A stretch of 6,327 nt of DNA from an uncultured Clostridia bacterium (lineage in GTDB: Bacteria > Bacillota > Clostridia > Christensenellales > DUVY01). The stretch spans positions 1-6,327 of the forward strand of contig CALAYY010000225.1 of the NCBI GenBank assembly GCA_937895465.1, in the 5' to 3' direction. Below are positions 1 through 6,327 of this stretch, piece by piece. Made by a program: the position numbers and the translations under genes. The notes beneath the pieces are model-generated. The model was not told where the DNA came from and did no database searches. It saw only the letters and a program-made list of their open reading frames with translations. Position 1 is the stretch's first letter. Every line of letters starts with the position of its first letter.

Positions 1-459
1 TACGAATTGGATGTTTTGGGAATGGACTTTGGCGTCTCTTTATTGCCTCCAAAAGTTGCAGAAGGCCGTCCGGGTACTTTTACAATCGGAGCATGTTATA
101 TGGCTGTGCCTACATACACTCAGTACAAAGATCATGCATTCAAAATTATAGAGCAAATGTTAGATCCGAGAATTCAAGACGGAATAGCAAAATTGGGATA
201 CCGTTTGCCTGTTCTAAAATCTACAATAGTCTCTGATACTTTTGAGCAGGAAAATCCTAAAGGCTTTGAATTTGCTAATTATGTTGCAAATAATGAAGTT
301 CGTGGTCTACCTCCATTTAAGGGCAGGGTTTCAGGTATTTGGGACCAAGTAAACATTGTTTTTGCCGATGTTTATACATTTAGCGGTGCTCCACTATCTA
401 TTTCTTCAATTTTGAGTAACGCACAAGCGCAAATGACTTCAGAATACAATAGACCTTAG
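1..459 (+). CDS. ABC transporter sugar-type extracellular solute-binding protein, C-terminal fragment
   Basis: The reading frame is open from the first base and ends at TAG (457-459), giving 152 visible residues; the N-terminus, signal peptide and lipobox lie left of the window. The fragment looks like the C-terminal lobe of a family 1 (MalE-like) solute-binding protein. A strand segment with GTFTIGACYMAVP is followed by a helix in which 'YKDHAFKIIEQML' matches the usual 'A-x-K-F-I-x-x-L' segment. Next comes 'AKLGYRLPVLKS', the typical 'G-x-x-P-V-x-x' turn, and a C-terminal helix ending in 'SNAQAQMTSEYN'. Such proteins are lipid-anchored outside the membrane in Gram-positives and deliver oligosaccharides to a two-permease ABC importer. 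The gene lies 38 bases before an alpha-mannosidase, which points to an oligosaccharide ligand. No permease gene follows, so the permeases are probably upstream. The ligand cannot be read from this fragment. The internal TTG at 7 and ATG at 22 are not the true start. Confidence 0.8.
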   Translation, partial: YELDVLGMDFGVSLLPPKVAEGRPGTFTIGACYMAVPTYTQYKDHAFKIIEQMLDPRIQDGIAKLGYRLPVLKSTIVSDTFEQENPKGFEFANYVANNEVRGLPPFKGRVSGIWDQVNIVFADVYTFSGAPLSISSILSNAQAQMTSEYNRP

Positions 460-483
460 ATACCTGATTAGATTATTTTTTTA

Positions 484-487
484 AAGG
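484..487 (+). promoter_or_regulatory. Ribosome binding site of the GH38 gene (weak)
   Basis: AAGG sits 10 bases before the ATG at 498. It is the weakest and most distant Shine-Dalgarno match of the three complete start regions in the window. It still supports this ATG, because an in-frame TGA at 465-467 leaves little room for an upstream start. Confidence 0.55.
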
Positions 488-497
488 CAGACTTAAG

Positions 498-3413
498 ATG
501 AGTGCGTATTATTCAAAAAGACTTGTAGAAAAGTTACCGCAATATGCTGAAAGAATTAAATCAAAGATTTATACCGAAATCAGCAAACTGGAAACAGAAG
601 TATTCGTAACGCCCGAGCCCGTTTCATTTTTGGAACGTGAGCAAGGTACTAAGCTCAAGCTTGAAACGGGCGATATATGGGGCAAAGTATTTGATTGCGG
701 TTGGTTTCACTTTTGGGGAGAGGTACCAAAAGAGTACCTTGCAGAAGATATTGTTGTTTTAATAGATGTTAGCGGAGAGGGGCTTGTTGTTGACGACGAG
801 GGACATCCTGTACAAGGATTGACTTGTGTTGTTAACGAAAACGAACCGTTTTTGGCGATGTCTGGAAAAAAGGTTTTCCGACCTAATATTAAAAACGGTA
901 AAATAGATTTTTGGATGGATGCCGGAAACAACGATTTGTTTGGAGTGTACAAGGGCGGCAAACTCATCAAAAGCGATATTGCAGTTTTTGATCCCTTAGC
1001 GCATAAACTATTCTTTGATTTTGTCATTTTGTTGGATTTACTTAATAGTATTCCGCATAGCTCGGCGCGTTATTATTCTGTTTTATACGCGTTGAGCGAT
1101 GCGGGTGCATTGGTGTCCGATTGGACAGAGGGAAATGTCAAAAAGGCCATAGAATTATTAAAAGTTGAGTTGTCAAAAAAGAATGGCGATCAAAGCTTAG
1201 AATTTTTTGCAACAGGTCATGCACATATTGATTTGGCATGGCTTTGGCCTATACGTGAAACAAAGCGAAAATCCGTACGCTCTTTTGCGACGGCGCTTCA
1301 TAATTTGGAAAAATATCCGTCTTATATCTTCGGACAAAGTCAATCCCAGTTGTATGATTGGGTAAAAAGCGAGTATCCAAAATTATATAAAAACATAAAA
1401 CAAAAGATTACCGAAGGGCGTATTGAGCCGCAGGGTGCGATGTGGGTAGAAGCGGATACAAACGTGCCGTGCGGTGAATCTTTGGTGCGTCAAATTTTAT
1501 ATGGAAAACGGTTTTTTAAAGAAGAGTTTGGAAAAGATCAAAAAATTGCGCACATGCCTGATACTTTTGGCTTTACGGCAGCATTGCCGCAAATATTGAA
1601 AAAAAGCGGTGTCGACTATTTGCTGACCATAAAACTTTCATGGTCGTTGTTTAATAAATTTCCATATCATACATTTCATTGGATAGGACAAGACGGCAGT
1701 AAGGTTTTGGTACATATGCCACCCGAAAACAACTATAACAGCAATGCATCACCAAGCGCGATAAAAAGAGCAACAGATAATTTTACAGAAAAGGGTCGAA
1801 GCAAGGTTGCTCAGATTTTGTATGGAATAGGTGACGGTGGAGGCGGACCTGGAGAGGAACACCTTGAGGGCATGTCACGAATTGCAAACCTTGAGGGTAT
1901 ATCTCCTGTCAGGCAGGCAAAAACATCTGAATTTTTTGAGGTTATAGAAAAAGAAAAGGATAAGTTTTTCTCATACAAGGGCGAAATGTATTTGGAAGCG
2001 CATCAAGGTACATATACCTCTCAAGCAAAAAACAAATATTACAACCGCTTATTAGAAAAACTTCTCCGTGACGCCGAAATGCTATGTGCTTTGGCAACAT
2101 TATATTCAGGTGCTCCCTATCCCAAAGAGGAAATCGAGCGAATATACAAAGAAGTCTTACTATATCAATTTCACGATATTCTTCCGGGCTCATCTATCAA
2201 ACGTGTTCATGATGAGTCGGTTGAACGCTATATTTGTCTTGAACAAGAAGTCAGAGACATTATTTCTAAAGTCGTAAGCGGCGGAAAAAGACGGGAGTAT
2301 TTCAATACTCTTTCATGGCAGCGCGAGGAACTTGTTAAAGAAGAGGGCAAATGGCATAAGATTGTGATTCCAGCACTTGGCTCTGGTGTTCCAACCTTAG
2401 AAAATGAGATGAAATCGTTTGGCGTTATGCATATTGAAAACAGCCTTTCAAACGGCAAGATTACAGCTGTATTTGGCGACAAAGGAAATATCATTTCGCT
2501 AAAATCAGGTGAATTTGAAGCGATTAACAGTGAAGCAAACGTACTTAATATATATTGTGACAATGAAAACGCGTGGGATATTGACCACGATTATATCAAA
2601 AAACCTGTGCGTCGTGCGGAGTTCTTGGGAGCAAAAACCTTTGTCGACGGTCCATATGTAATCAGAGAGCAGCGCTTTAGTTTTGGATCATCACAGTTTT
2701 TGCAAATTATCAAATTAAAAGATAATTCAGAATATTTAGAAATCGAAAACATTGTTGATTGGCAAGAATCACAAAAGATGTTCCGTATTGACGGCAACTT
2801 TAATATTACATCAGACTATGTTATATGTGATATCCAATTTGGCAATATAAATAGAAGCACGCTTGAAAACAACTCAATAGAGTTTGCACAATTTGAAGTT
2901 TGTGCGCACAAGTATGTTGACCTTACCGACGGTGCCGCTGGAGTTGCTATACTTAACGATTGCAAATACGGTTTTCGTGCAAAAGACAACTTCATAAGTA
3001 TAAATGCACTTAGAAGCACAAGTAATCCAGGCAAGGATGGCGATCGCGGCGAGCATAAATTCAAATATGCTCTGTATCCTTATACTGCCAACAGAAATAC
3101 CGAAAGGCTTTCCTATGAGTTTAATTATCCGCTTGTAGAAACAAGCAAAAGCATACCTTCACTTTTGAATGTTGAAAACAAGAACATTATTGTTGAAACG
3201 ATAAAGCGTTCCGAAGACGGCAAAAGTACAATAATAAGGCTTTATAACAACTCAAAGGCAAAGCAAGTATCAGAAATAGCGTTTTGTTACGATTTCAAAG
3301 AAATACATCTAACCGACCTTTTAGAAAACAAATTACAAAAACAAAAAATAAGTGATGGTAAGATTATTTTGGAATTTAAGCCGTATGAAATTCACACTCT
3401 TTGTCTTGAGTAA
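498..3413 (+). CDS. Alpha-mannosidase, glycoside hydrolase family 38 (Ams1/MAN2C1-like architecture)
   Basis: This 971-residue protein is a retaining, metal-dependent exo-alpha-mannosidase. Residues about 1-230 form a beta-rich N-terminal domain of the kind seen in long Ams1/MAN2C1-type enzymes ('CGWFHFWGEVP', 'DEGHPVQGLT'). The GH38 catalytic core starts at about 235 with 'GHAHIDLAW': H243 and D245 correspond to the zinc-binding His and Asp. 'HMPDTFGF' carries the predicted nucleophile D355. A glycine-rich 'GDGGGGP' spans 445-451. 'EAHQGTYTSQ' (500-509) opens the helical middle domain, and 'FHDILPGSS' supplies the third metal ligand H559. Residues from about 600 onward form the C-terminal beta-sandwich region. 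No signal peptide or membrane segment is visible, so the enzyme should be cytoplasmic and act on imported oligosaccharides. Length and motifs look intact. The ATG is supported by a weak AAGG and an in-frame stop upstream. Linkage preference (alpha-1,2, -1,3 or -1,6) cannot be told from sequence, and the general acid could not be placed with certainty. Confidence 0.95.
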   Translation: MSAYYSKRLVEKLPQYAERIKSKIYTEISKLETEVFVTPEPVSFLEREQGTKLKLETGDIWGKVFDCGWFHFWGEVPKEYLAEDIVVLIDVSGEGLVVDDEGHPVQGLTCVVNENEPFLAMSGKKVFRPNIKNGKIDFWMDAGNNDLFGVYKGGKLIKSDIAVFDPLAHKLFFDFVILLDLLNSIPHSSARYYSVLYALSDAGALVSDWTEGNVKKAIELLKVELSKKNGDQSLEFFATGHAHIDLAWLWPIRETKRKSVRSFATALHNLEKYPSYIFGQSQSQLYDWVKSEYPKLYKNIKQKITEGRIEPQGAMWVEADTNVPCGESLVRQILYGKRFFKEEFGKDQKIAHMPDTFGFTAALPQILKKSGVDYLLTIKLSWSLFNKFPYHTFHWIGQDGSKVLVHMPPENNYNSNASPSAIKRATDNFTEKGRSKVAQILYGIGDGGGGPGEEHLEGMSRIANLEGISPVRQAKTSEFFEVIEKEKDKFFSYKGEMYLEAHQGTYTSQAKNKYYNRLLEKLLRDAEMLCALATLYSGAPYPKEEIERIYKEVLLYQFHDILPGSSIKRVHDESVERYICLEQEVRDIISKVVSGGKRREYFNTLSWQREELVKEEGKWHKIVIPALGSGVPTLENEMKSFGVMHIENSLSNGKITAVFGDKGNIISLKSGEFEAINSEANVLNIYCDNENAWDIDHDYIKKPVRRAEFLGAKTFVDGPYVIREQRFSFGSSQFLQIIKLKDNSEYLEIENIVDWQESQKMFRIDGNFNITSDYVICDIQFGNINRSTLENNSIEFAQFEVCAHKYVDLTDGAAGVAILNDCKYGFRAKDNFISINALRSTSNPGKDGDRGEHKFKYALYPYTANRNTERLSYEFNYPLVETSKSIPSLLNVENKNIIVETIKRSEDGKSTIIRLYNNSKAKQVSEIAFCYDFKEIHLTDLLENKLQKQKISDGKIILEFKPYEIHTLCLE
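617..671 (+). repeat. Inverted repeat inside the 5' part of the GH38 gene
   Basis: GCCCGTTTCA (617-626) is a perfect inverted match to TGAAACGGGC (662-671). The intervening 35 bases contain a second, nested pair, TGAGC (638-642) with GCTCA (653-657). The mRNA could fold into a two-tier stem-loop about 120 bases after the start codon. It lies wholly within coding sequence and has no T-tract after it, so it is not a terminator. A ten-base pair this close together could arise by chance in a window of this size. Confidence 0.4.
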
Positions 3414-3464
3414 GAACTACAACAGAGAAATCATAAAAAAAGTATAAATATTTGGAGAAACTAC
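3414..3464 (+). other. Short intergenic gap, GH38 to middle hydrolase
   Basis: These 51 AT-rich bases contain no stem-loop with a T-tract, so transcription probably reads through. A TATAAA at 3443-3448 resembles a -10 element, but no TTGACA-like -35 stands at 16-18 bases before it, so I do not call a promoter. Confidence 0.5.
3454..3457 (+). promoter_or_regulatory. Ribosome binding site of the middle hydrolase gene
   Basis: GGAG lies 7 bases before the ATG at 3465, which is ideal spacing and fixes that start. Confidence 0.75.
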
Positions 3465-4721
3465 ATGATAAATTTGACCGCAGCTGAAAAAACGACATTA
3501 AAAAAAGCCTATAATATTGCTTTGAGAGATTTAAAAATTAATATTAATCCCGACTATGCACCGCTATTTAACAAAAGAATAGATGTAATAAATGCAGGAG
3601 CAGATTATCCTGCAAAGTGGACTCGCGATGCATCCATAAATGTTCATTTCGGCGCGTATCTTTTTTATCCTGAAGAGGCAAAAAATACTATATTGGCTTC
3701 TATCGATACTTTTCCCGAAATAAGGATTGGCGGAGAATTTTGGGATGCGGTTATATTTTCTTTGGGAGCGTGGCAGTATTTTCTATATACAGATGACAAG
3801 GAATTTTTAACGACATGCTTTGAAGCATTGAAAAATTCATTAGTCCATTTTGAAAAATGTGAGTACGATGCTGAATACGGATTGTTTACGGGACCGGCAG
3901 TTTACGGCGACGGAATAAGCTGTTATGATGATAAATATATTGACACCGTAAACGCTAGCGACAATATCTTTCACTATAAGCAAGCAATGCTTCGCCGCGT
4001 GCATTTGGGACATCAAGGCTATACTATGAAAGTGCTCTCTACAAACTGTGTTTACATGAGAGCATATGAAATAGCAAAGCTGATGAGTGATGCCCTAGGC
4101 GTATCCGATCCTTCATATTCTAAGAAAGCAGAAGAGCTGAAGAATAACATAATGGAATATTTTTATGACAAGCAGTCGAACAAGTTTAAATACTATTTTG
4201 ATGAGGACAGCACATGTTTTTCGCAGGAAACATTGGGATTGGCATTTTTAGAGCTTTTTGATATTTGTCCTCAACCATTGATGCGTGATATAATCGAAAA
4301 AACCTATTCGTCAAATCATGGGGTGCCAGTGTTATATCCAAATTTTGAACGTTACAAAAGAGACAAAAATGACTATGGAAGGCACTGCGGAACGGTTTGG
4401 CCTCACGCGCAGGCATATTTTGCACTAGCTGCCAAAAAAGCTGGCTGCGACGATGTCTTTAAACGTGAATTGTTGTTGGCTGCCGAAAACGCTTTGAGAT
4501 TTGACCAATTCTATGAAATTTATCATCCTGATACAGGTGAAATATATGGCGGATGGCAAGAAAAACACGGCGGTTACATTATGTTGAACGATTGCAGACA
4601 TCAAACATGGAGTGCTACCGGTTTTATAGCTATGATACTGCACGGTCTTTGCGGTATTCCTATCAATGATCCCAAAGAGTTTAAGAAAATTTCATTAAAT
4701 ATAGACGATTTATTAAGATAA
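3465..4721 (+). CDS. Putative (alpha/alpha)6-barrel glycoside hydrolase, GH63/GH15/amylo-glucosidase-like, family unassigned
   Basis: This 418-residue protein consists of alternating amphipathic helices, as expected for a six-hairpin (alpha/alpha)6 barrel. 'AGADYPAKWTRDASIN' (W52-D55) resembles the W-x-R-D substrate-binding segment found in GH15, GH125 and debranching-enzyme barrels. 'GGEFWDA' (89-95) and 'YGDGISCYDDKY' (D149, D155, D156) sit where a general acid is expected in related barrels. 'HCGTVWPHAQ' (307-316) matches the conserved G-x-V-W-P segment. 'FYEIYHPDTGE' places E351 as the likely catalytic base, by analogy with E-x-Y-D-x-x-T-G of GH63/GH37. 'HQTWSATG' (379-385) resembles the Q-x-W-S segment near the end of such barrels. 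Catalytic roles are inferred, not proven. There is no signal peptide, and ten cysteines are scattered through the chain, which fits a reducing cytoplasm. At 418 residues the protein is a bare catalytic barrel without the extra beta-domain of most GH63 or GH15 enzymes. Alpha-glucosidase or alpha-mannosidase activity is plausible from its neighbours. Confidence 0.7.
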   Translation: MINLTAAEKTTLKKAYNIALRDLKININPDYAPLFNKRIDVINAGADYPAKWTRDASINVHFGAYLFYPEEAKNTILASIDTFPEIRIGGEFWDAVIFSLGAWQYFLYTDDKEFLTTCFEALKNSLVHFEKCEYDAEYGLFTGPAVYGDGISCYDDKYIDTVNASDNIFHYKQAMLRRVHLGHQGYTMKVLSTNCVYMRAYEIAKLMSDALGVSDPSYSKKAEELKNNIMEYFYDKQSNKFKYYFDEDSTCFSQETLGLAFLELFDICPQPLMRDIIEKTYSSNHGVPVLYPNFERYKRDKNDYGRHCGTVWPHAQAYFALAAKKAGCDDVFKRELLLAAENALRFDQFYEIYHPDTGEIYGGWQEKHGGYIMLNDCRHQTWSATGFIAMILHGLCGIPINDPKEFKKISLNIDDLLR

Positions 4722-4726
4722 AGGAG
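4721..4726 (+). promoter_or_regulatory. Ribosome binding site of the GH31 gene, overlapping the upstream stop codon
   Basis: AAGGAG lies 8 bases before the ATG at 4735 and is the strongest Shine-Dalgarno in the window. Its first A is also the last base of the upstream TAA (4719-4721), so a ribosome terminating on the middle gene sits directly on this site. That arrangement favours translational coupling. Confidence 0.85.
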
Positions 4727-4734
4727 CCCAAAAA

Positions 4735-6327
4735 ATGCTTAATCCGCACCTAATTGCGAGTACACGGCCTGTTGCAAAAAAAGAAAATATAATTATTGCG
4801 GAAAACTGCAGAATTACTGTTTTGACTGATTGTCTTTTTCGTATAGAACAGTCTGAAGCAGGTGGGCAATTTGTTGACCTTGCATCCAAAGCGGTCTGGT
4901 TTCGCGATCATGATGCAGTCAAGTTTACGCAAGCACGAGAAGGCGATATTTTAACAATAAAAACACAAAAAGCTACGCTAATCATTGACTTAAAAGATAT
5001 TAAAAAAAGTAAAGCATGTGCGGATGGCAAAAAGCCGCAAGCCTTAGACAACGACGGAAATTTGTACGGTACGATAAGAACATTGGATGTATTCGGAAAA
5101 GAATTTTTTCTTGACAAGACTGTCACTGTTTTTGACAAAAATCATATCAAACTTGAAAACGGTGTAGTATCAAAAACAGGCGTGGCTGTTTATGATGATT
5201 CAAACACATTGCTTTTAAACAGCAATGGTGGATTTTCTCAAAGGGATGAAGGGTATAAGGATTTATATGTTTTTGCGTATGGCTTAGATTATTTCGGTGC
5301 TATAAAAGGTATGTATTCTATATGCGGTGCGCCGCCCATTCTTCCGCGCTGGGCATTGGGAAATTGGTGGTCTAGATACTACAAATACACAGAGCGCGAG
5401 TACCTCAATTTGATGGATAATTTTGCAGACGAGGAAATTCCTTTATCAGTGGCTGTTCTTGATATGGATTGGCACTATGTAAATGTAGAAGAGGAGTTTG
5501 GATATCCAAAAGAAGATTATAAGGGCGCATGGATTCCAGGTTGGACAGGATATACATGGAATAAGAAACTCTTTCCCGACCACAAAAAATTATTGACTGA
5601 GCTTAAAAATAGAGACCTAAGAATTTCGCTAAATTTGCATCCAGCTGACGGCATTAGATGGTTTGAAGAAAGTTATGAGTCTATAGCAAAAGCAATGGGA
5701 ATTGACCCTAAGAGCAAAAAAGCAGTTGAATTTAATATCGCAGATGCTGATTTTGTTAATAATTATTTTGATAAGGTTCATCATCCGCTTGAGGATGAGG
5801 GCGTTGACTTTTGGTGGGTGGATTGGCAGCAGGGAAACACTACAGAAATGAAAGGGCTTGATCCATTATGGGCACTCAATCATTATCATTATTTGGATAA
5901 TCAAAACCGTACCCAAGAAGGATTGATTTTGTCTCGTTACGCTGGTTTTGGTTCGCATAGATATCCTTTGGGTTTTAGCGGAGATACGCTGATAACTTGG
6001 GATTTTCTAAAGTATATTCCGTATTTTACCTCAACCGCCTCAAATGCAGGTTATACTTGGTGGAGCCACGATATAGGCGGACACCATAGCGGCGAAAAAG
6101 ACGATGAATTGTATTTGCGTTGGATTCAGTTTGGTGTATTTAATCCCATAAACAGATTACATTGCGCCGATCAAAGTGTAGTGCAAAAAGAGCCATGGGC
6201 AAATGGTGCGGTAAAACAAATCGCAAACCACTGGCTGCGTCTAAGGCACAAGCTGGTTCCATATATTTATACCTATGCATATTTGTGCAATACCCAATCT
6301 ATTCCGTTAGTTACGCCTATGTACTAC
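4735..6327 (+). CDS. GH31 alpha-glucosidase-type glycoside hydrolase, 3'-truncated by the window edge
   Basis: The frame is open from ATG 4735 to the last base: 531 residues with no stop, the C-terminal beta domains missing. Residues about 20-195 form the GH31 N-terminal beta-sandwich ('RIEQSE' from R36, 'YDDSNTLLL' from Y153, 'DLYVFAYGLDY' 176-186). The barrel begins at 'PRWALGNWWSRY' (204-215) and continues with 'LDMDWH' (D243, D245). 'FWWVDWQQG' carries the predicted nucleophile D363; this form replaces the W-x-D-M-N-E seen in many GH31 enzymes. 'GFSGDTLITW' supplies the predicted general acid/base D417. 'WWSHDIGGH' (442-450) and 'FNPINRLH' are further GH31 signatures. The family works by a retaining double-displacement mechanism and includes alpha-glucosidases, alpha-xylosidases and glucosidase II. 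The motifs favour alpha-glucosidase-like activity, but specificity is not decidable here. No signal peptide is visible, which suggests a cytoplasmic enzyme acting with the two upstream hydrolases. The strong AAGGAG confirms the start. Confidence 0.93.
   Translation, partial: MLNPHLIASTRPVAKKENIIIAENCRITVLTDCLFRIEQSEAGGQFVDLASKAVWFRDHDAVKFTQAREGDILTIKTQKATLIIDLKDIKKSKACADGKKPQALDNDGNLYGTIRTLDVFGKEFFLDKTVTVFDKNHIKLENGVVSKTGVAVYDDSNTLLLNSNGGFSQRDEGYKDLYVFAYGLDYFGAIKGMYSICGAPPILPRWALGNWWSRYYKYTEREYLNLMDNFADEEIPLSVAVLDMDWHYVNVEEEFGYPKEDYKGAWIPGWTGYTWNKKLFPDHKKLLTELKNRDLRISLNLHPADGIRWFEESYESIAKAMGIDPKSKKAVEFNIADADFVNNYFDKVHHPLEDEGVDFWWVDWQQGNTTEMKGLDPLWALNHYHYLDNQNRTQEGLILSRYAGFGSHRYPLGFSGDTLITWDFLKYIPYFTSTASNAGYTWWSHDIGGHHSGEKDDELYLRWIQFGVFNPINRLHCADQSVVQKEPWANGAVKQIANHWLRLRHKLVPYIYTYAYLCNTQSIPLVTPMYY

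Larger units (their letters stand above)
1..6327 (+). other. Probable single operon for uptake and breakdown of an alpha-mannose/alpha-glucose-containing glycan
   Basis: Four codirectional genes are separated by 38, 51 and 13 bases, with no terminator-like structure between them. Their order is binding protein, GH38, (alpha/alpha)6 hydrolase, GH31. Both ends extend beyond the window, so the promoter, regulator and permeases are not seen. The substrate is inferred from the enzyme families alone. Confidence 0.7.

Noticed and set aside
460..497. Seven-T run at 476-482 after the binding-protein gene, possible terminator
   Set aside because: The bases before the T-run (two GATTA copies at 466-475) form no stem, so it does not look like a rho-independent terminator.
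721..739. AGGTAC / GTACCT hairpin with a seven-base loop inside the GH38 gene
   Set aside because: A six-base stem inside coding sequence is common by chance and has no supporting context.
707..1027. Minus-strand open frame of 106 codons opposite the GH38 gene
   Set aside because: It lies entirely inside a strongly supported coding gene, has no recognisable domain and a low-complexity Ser/Pro/Thr-rich product. It is a shadow frame, as are the other short minus-strand frames across 1942-5138 and the plus-strand one at 2068-2277.
3443..3448. TATAAA before the middle hydrolase gene, possible -10 element
   Set aside because: No -35-like hexamer lies at the right distance. TATA-like strings are expected by chance in AT-rich intergenic DNA, and the gene is well placed for readthrough from upstream.
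3465..4721. Assignment of the middle protein as a GH125 exo-alpha-1,6-mannosidase
   Set aside because: The 'YPAKWTRD' segment and length are similar, and GH125 often accompanies GH38, but the C-terminal part (E-I-Y-H-P-D-T-G, then Q-T-W-S) looks more like GH63/debranching barrels. I therefore left the family open.

Overview
The window is AT-rich DNA with clear Shine-Dalgarno sequences. All four genes lie on the plus strand with very short gaps between them (38, 51 and 13 bases). Base composition, ribosome-binding sites and gene content suggest a low-GC Gram-positive bacterium, probably an anaerobic clostridial Bacillota. This placement is an inference, because no rRNA or lineage marker is present.

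Layout: (1) bases 1-459 hold the C-terminal end of an ABC-transporter extracellular solute-binding protein of the sugar/oligosaccharide type. (2) Bases 498-3413 hold a complete 971-residue GH38 alpha-mannosidase of the long Ams1/MAN2C1-like architecture, with all recognisable metal-site and nucleophile motifs present. (3) Bases 3465-4721 hold a complete 418-residue protein that looks like an (alpha/alpha)6-barrel glycoside hydrolase (GH63 / GH15 / amylo-glucosidase-like). Its exact family I cannot assign. (4) Bases 4735-6327 hold the first 531 residues of a GH31 alpha-glucosidase-type enzyme, which runs off the right edge with both catalytic aspartates present.

The genes read as one carbohydrate-utilisation operon. 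A binding protein captures an oligosaccharide outside the cell, a permease pair (not in the window, presumably upstream) imports it, and three enzymes without visible signal peptides degrade it in the cytoplasm. The pairing of an alpha-mannosidase with one clear and one possible alpha-glucosidase-type enzyme suggests a substrate with alpha-linked mannose and glucose, such as a glucosylated high-mannose glycan or a fungal/plant mannan fragment. That substrate is inferred from gene neighbourhood only.

I saw no RNA genes, mobile elements, CRISPR arrays, convincing internal promoters or rho-independent terminators. The most interesting items are the unassigned middle hydrolase and the unusual three-enzyme combination, which recalls the enzyme classes of eukaryotic N-glycan trimming. 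Nothing here is clearly a previously undescribed type of system.
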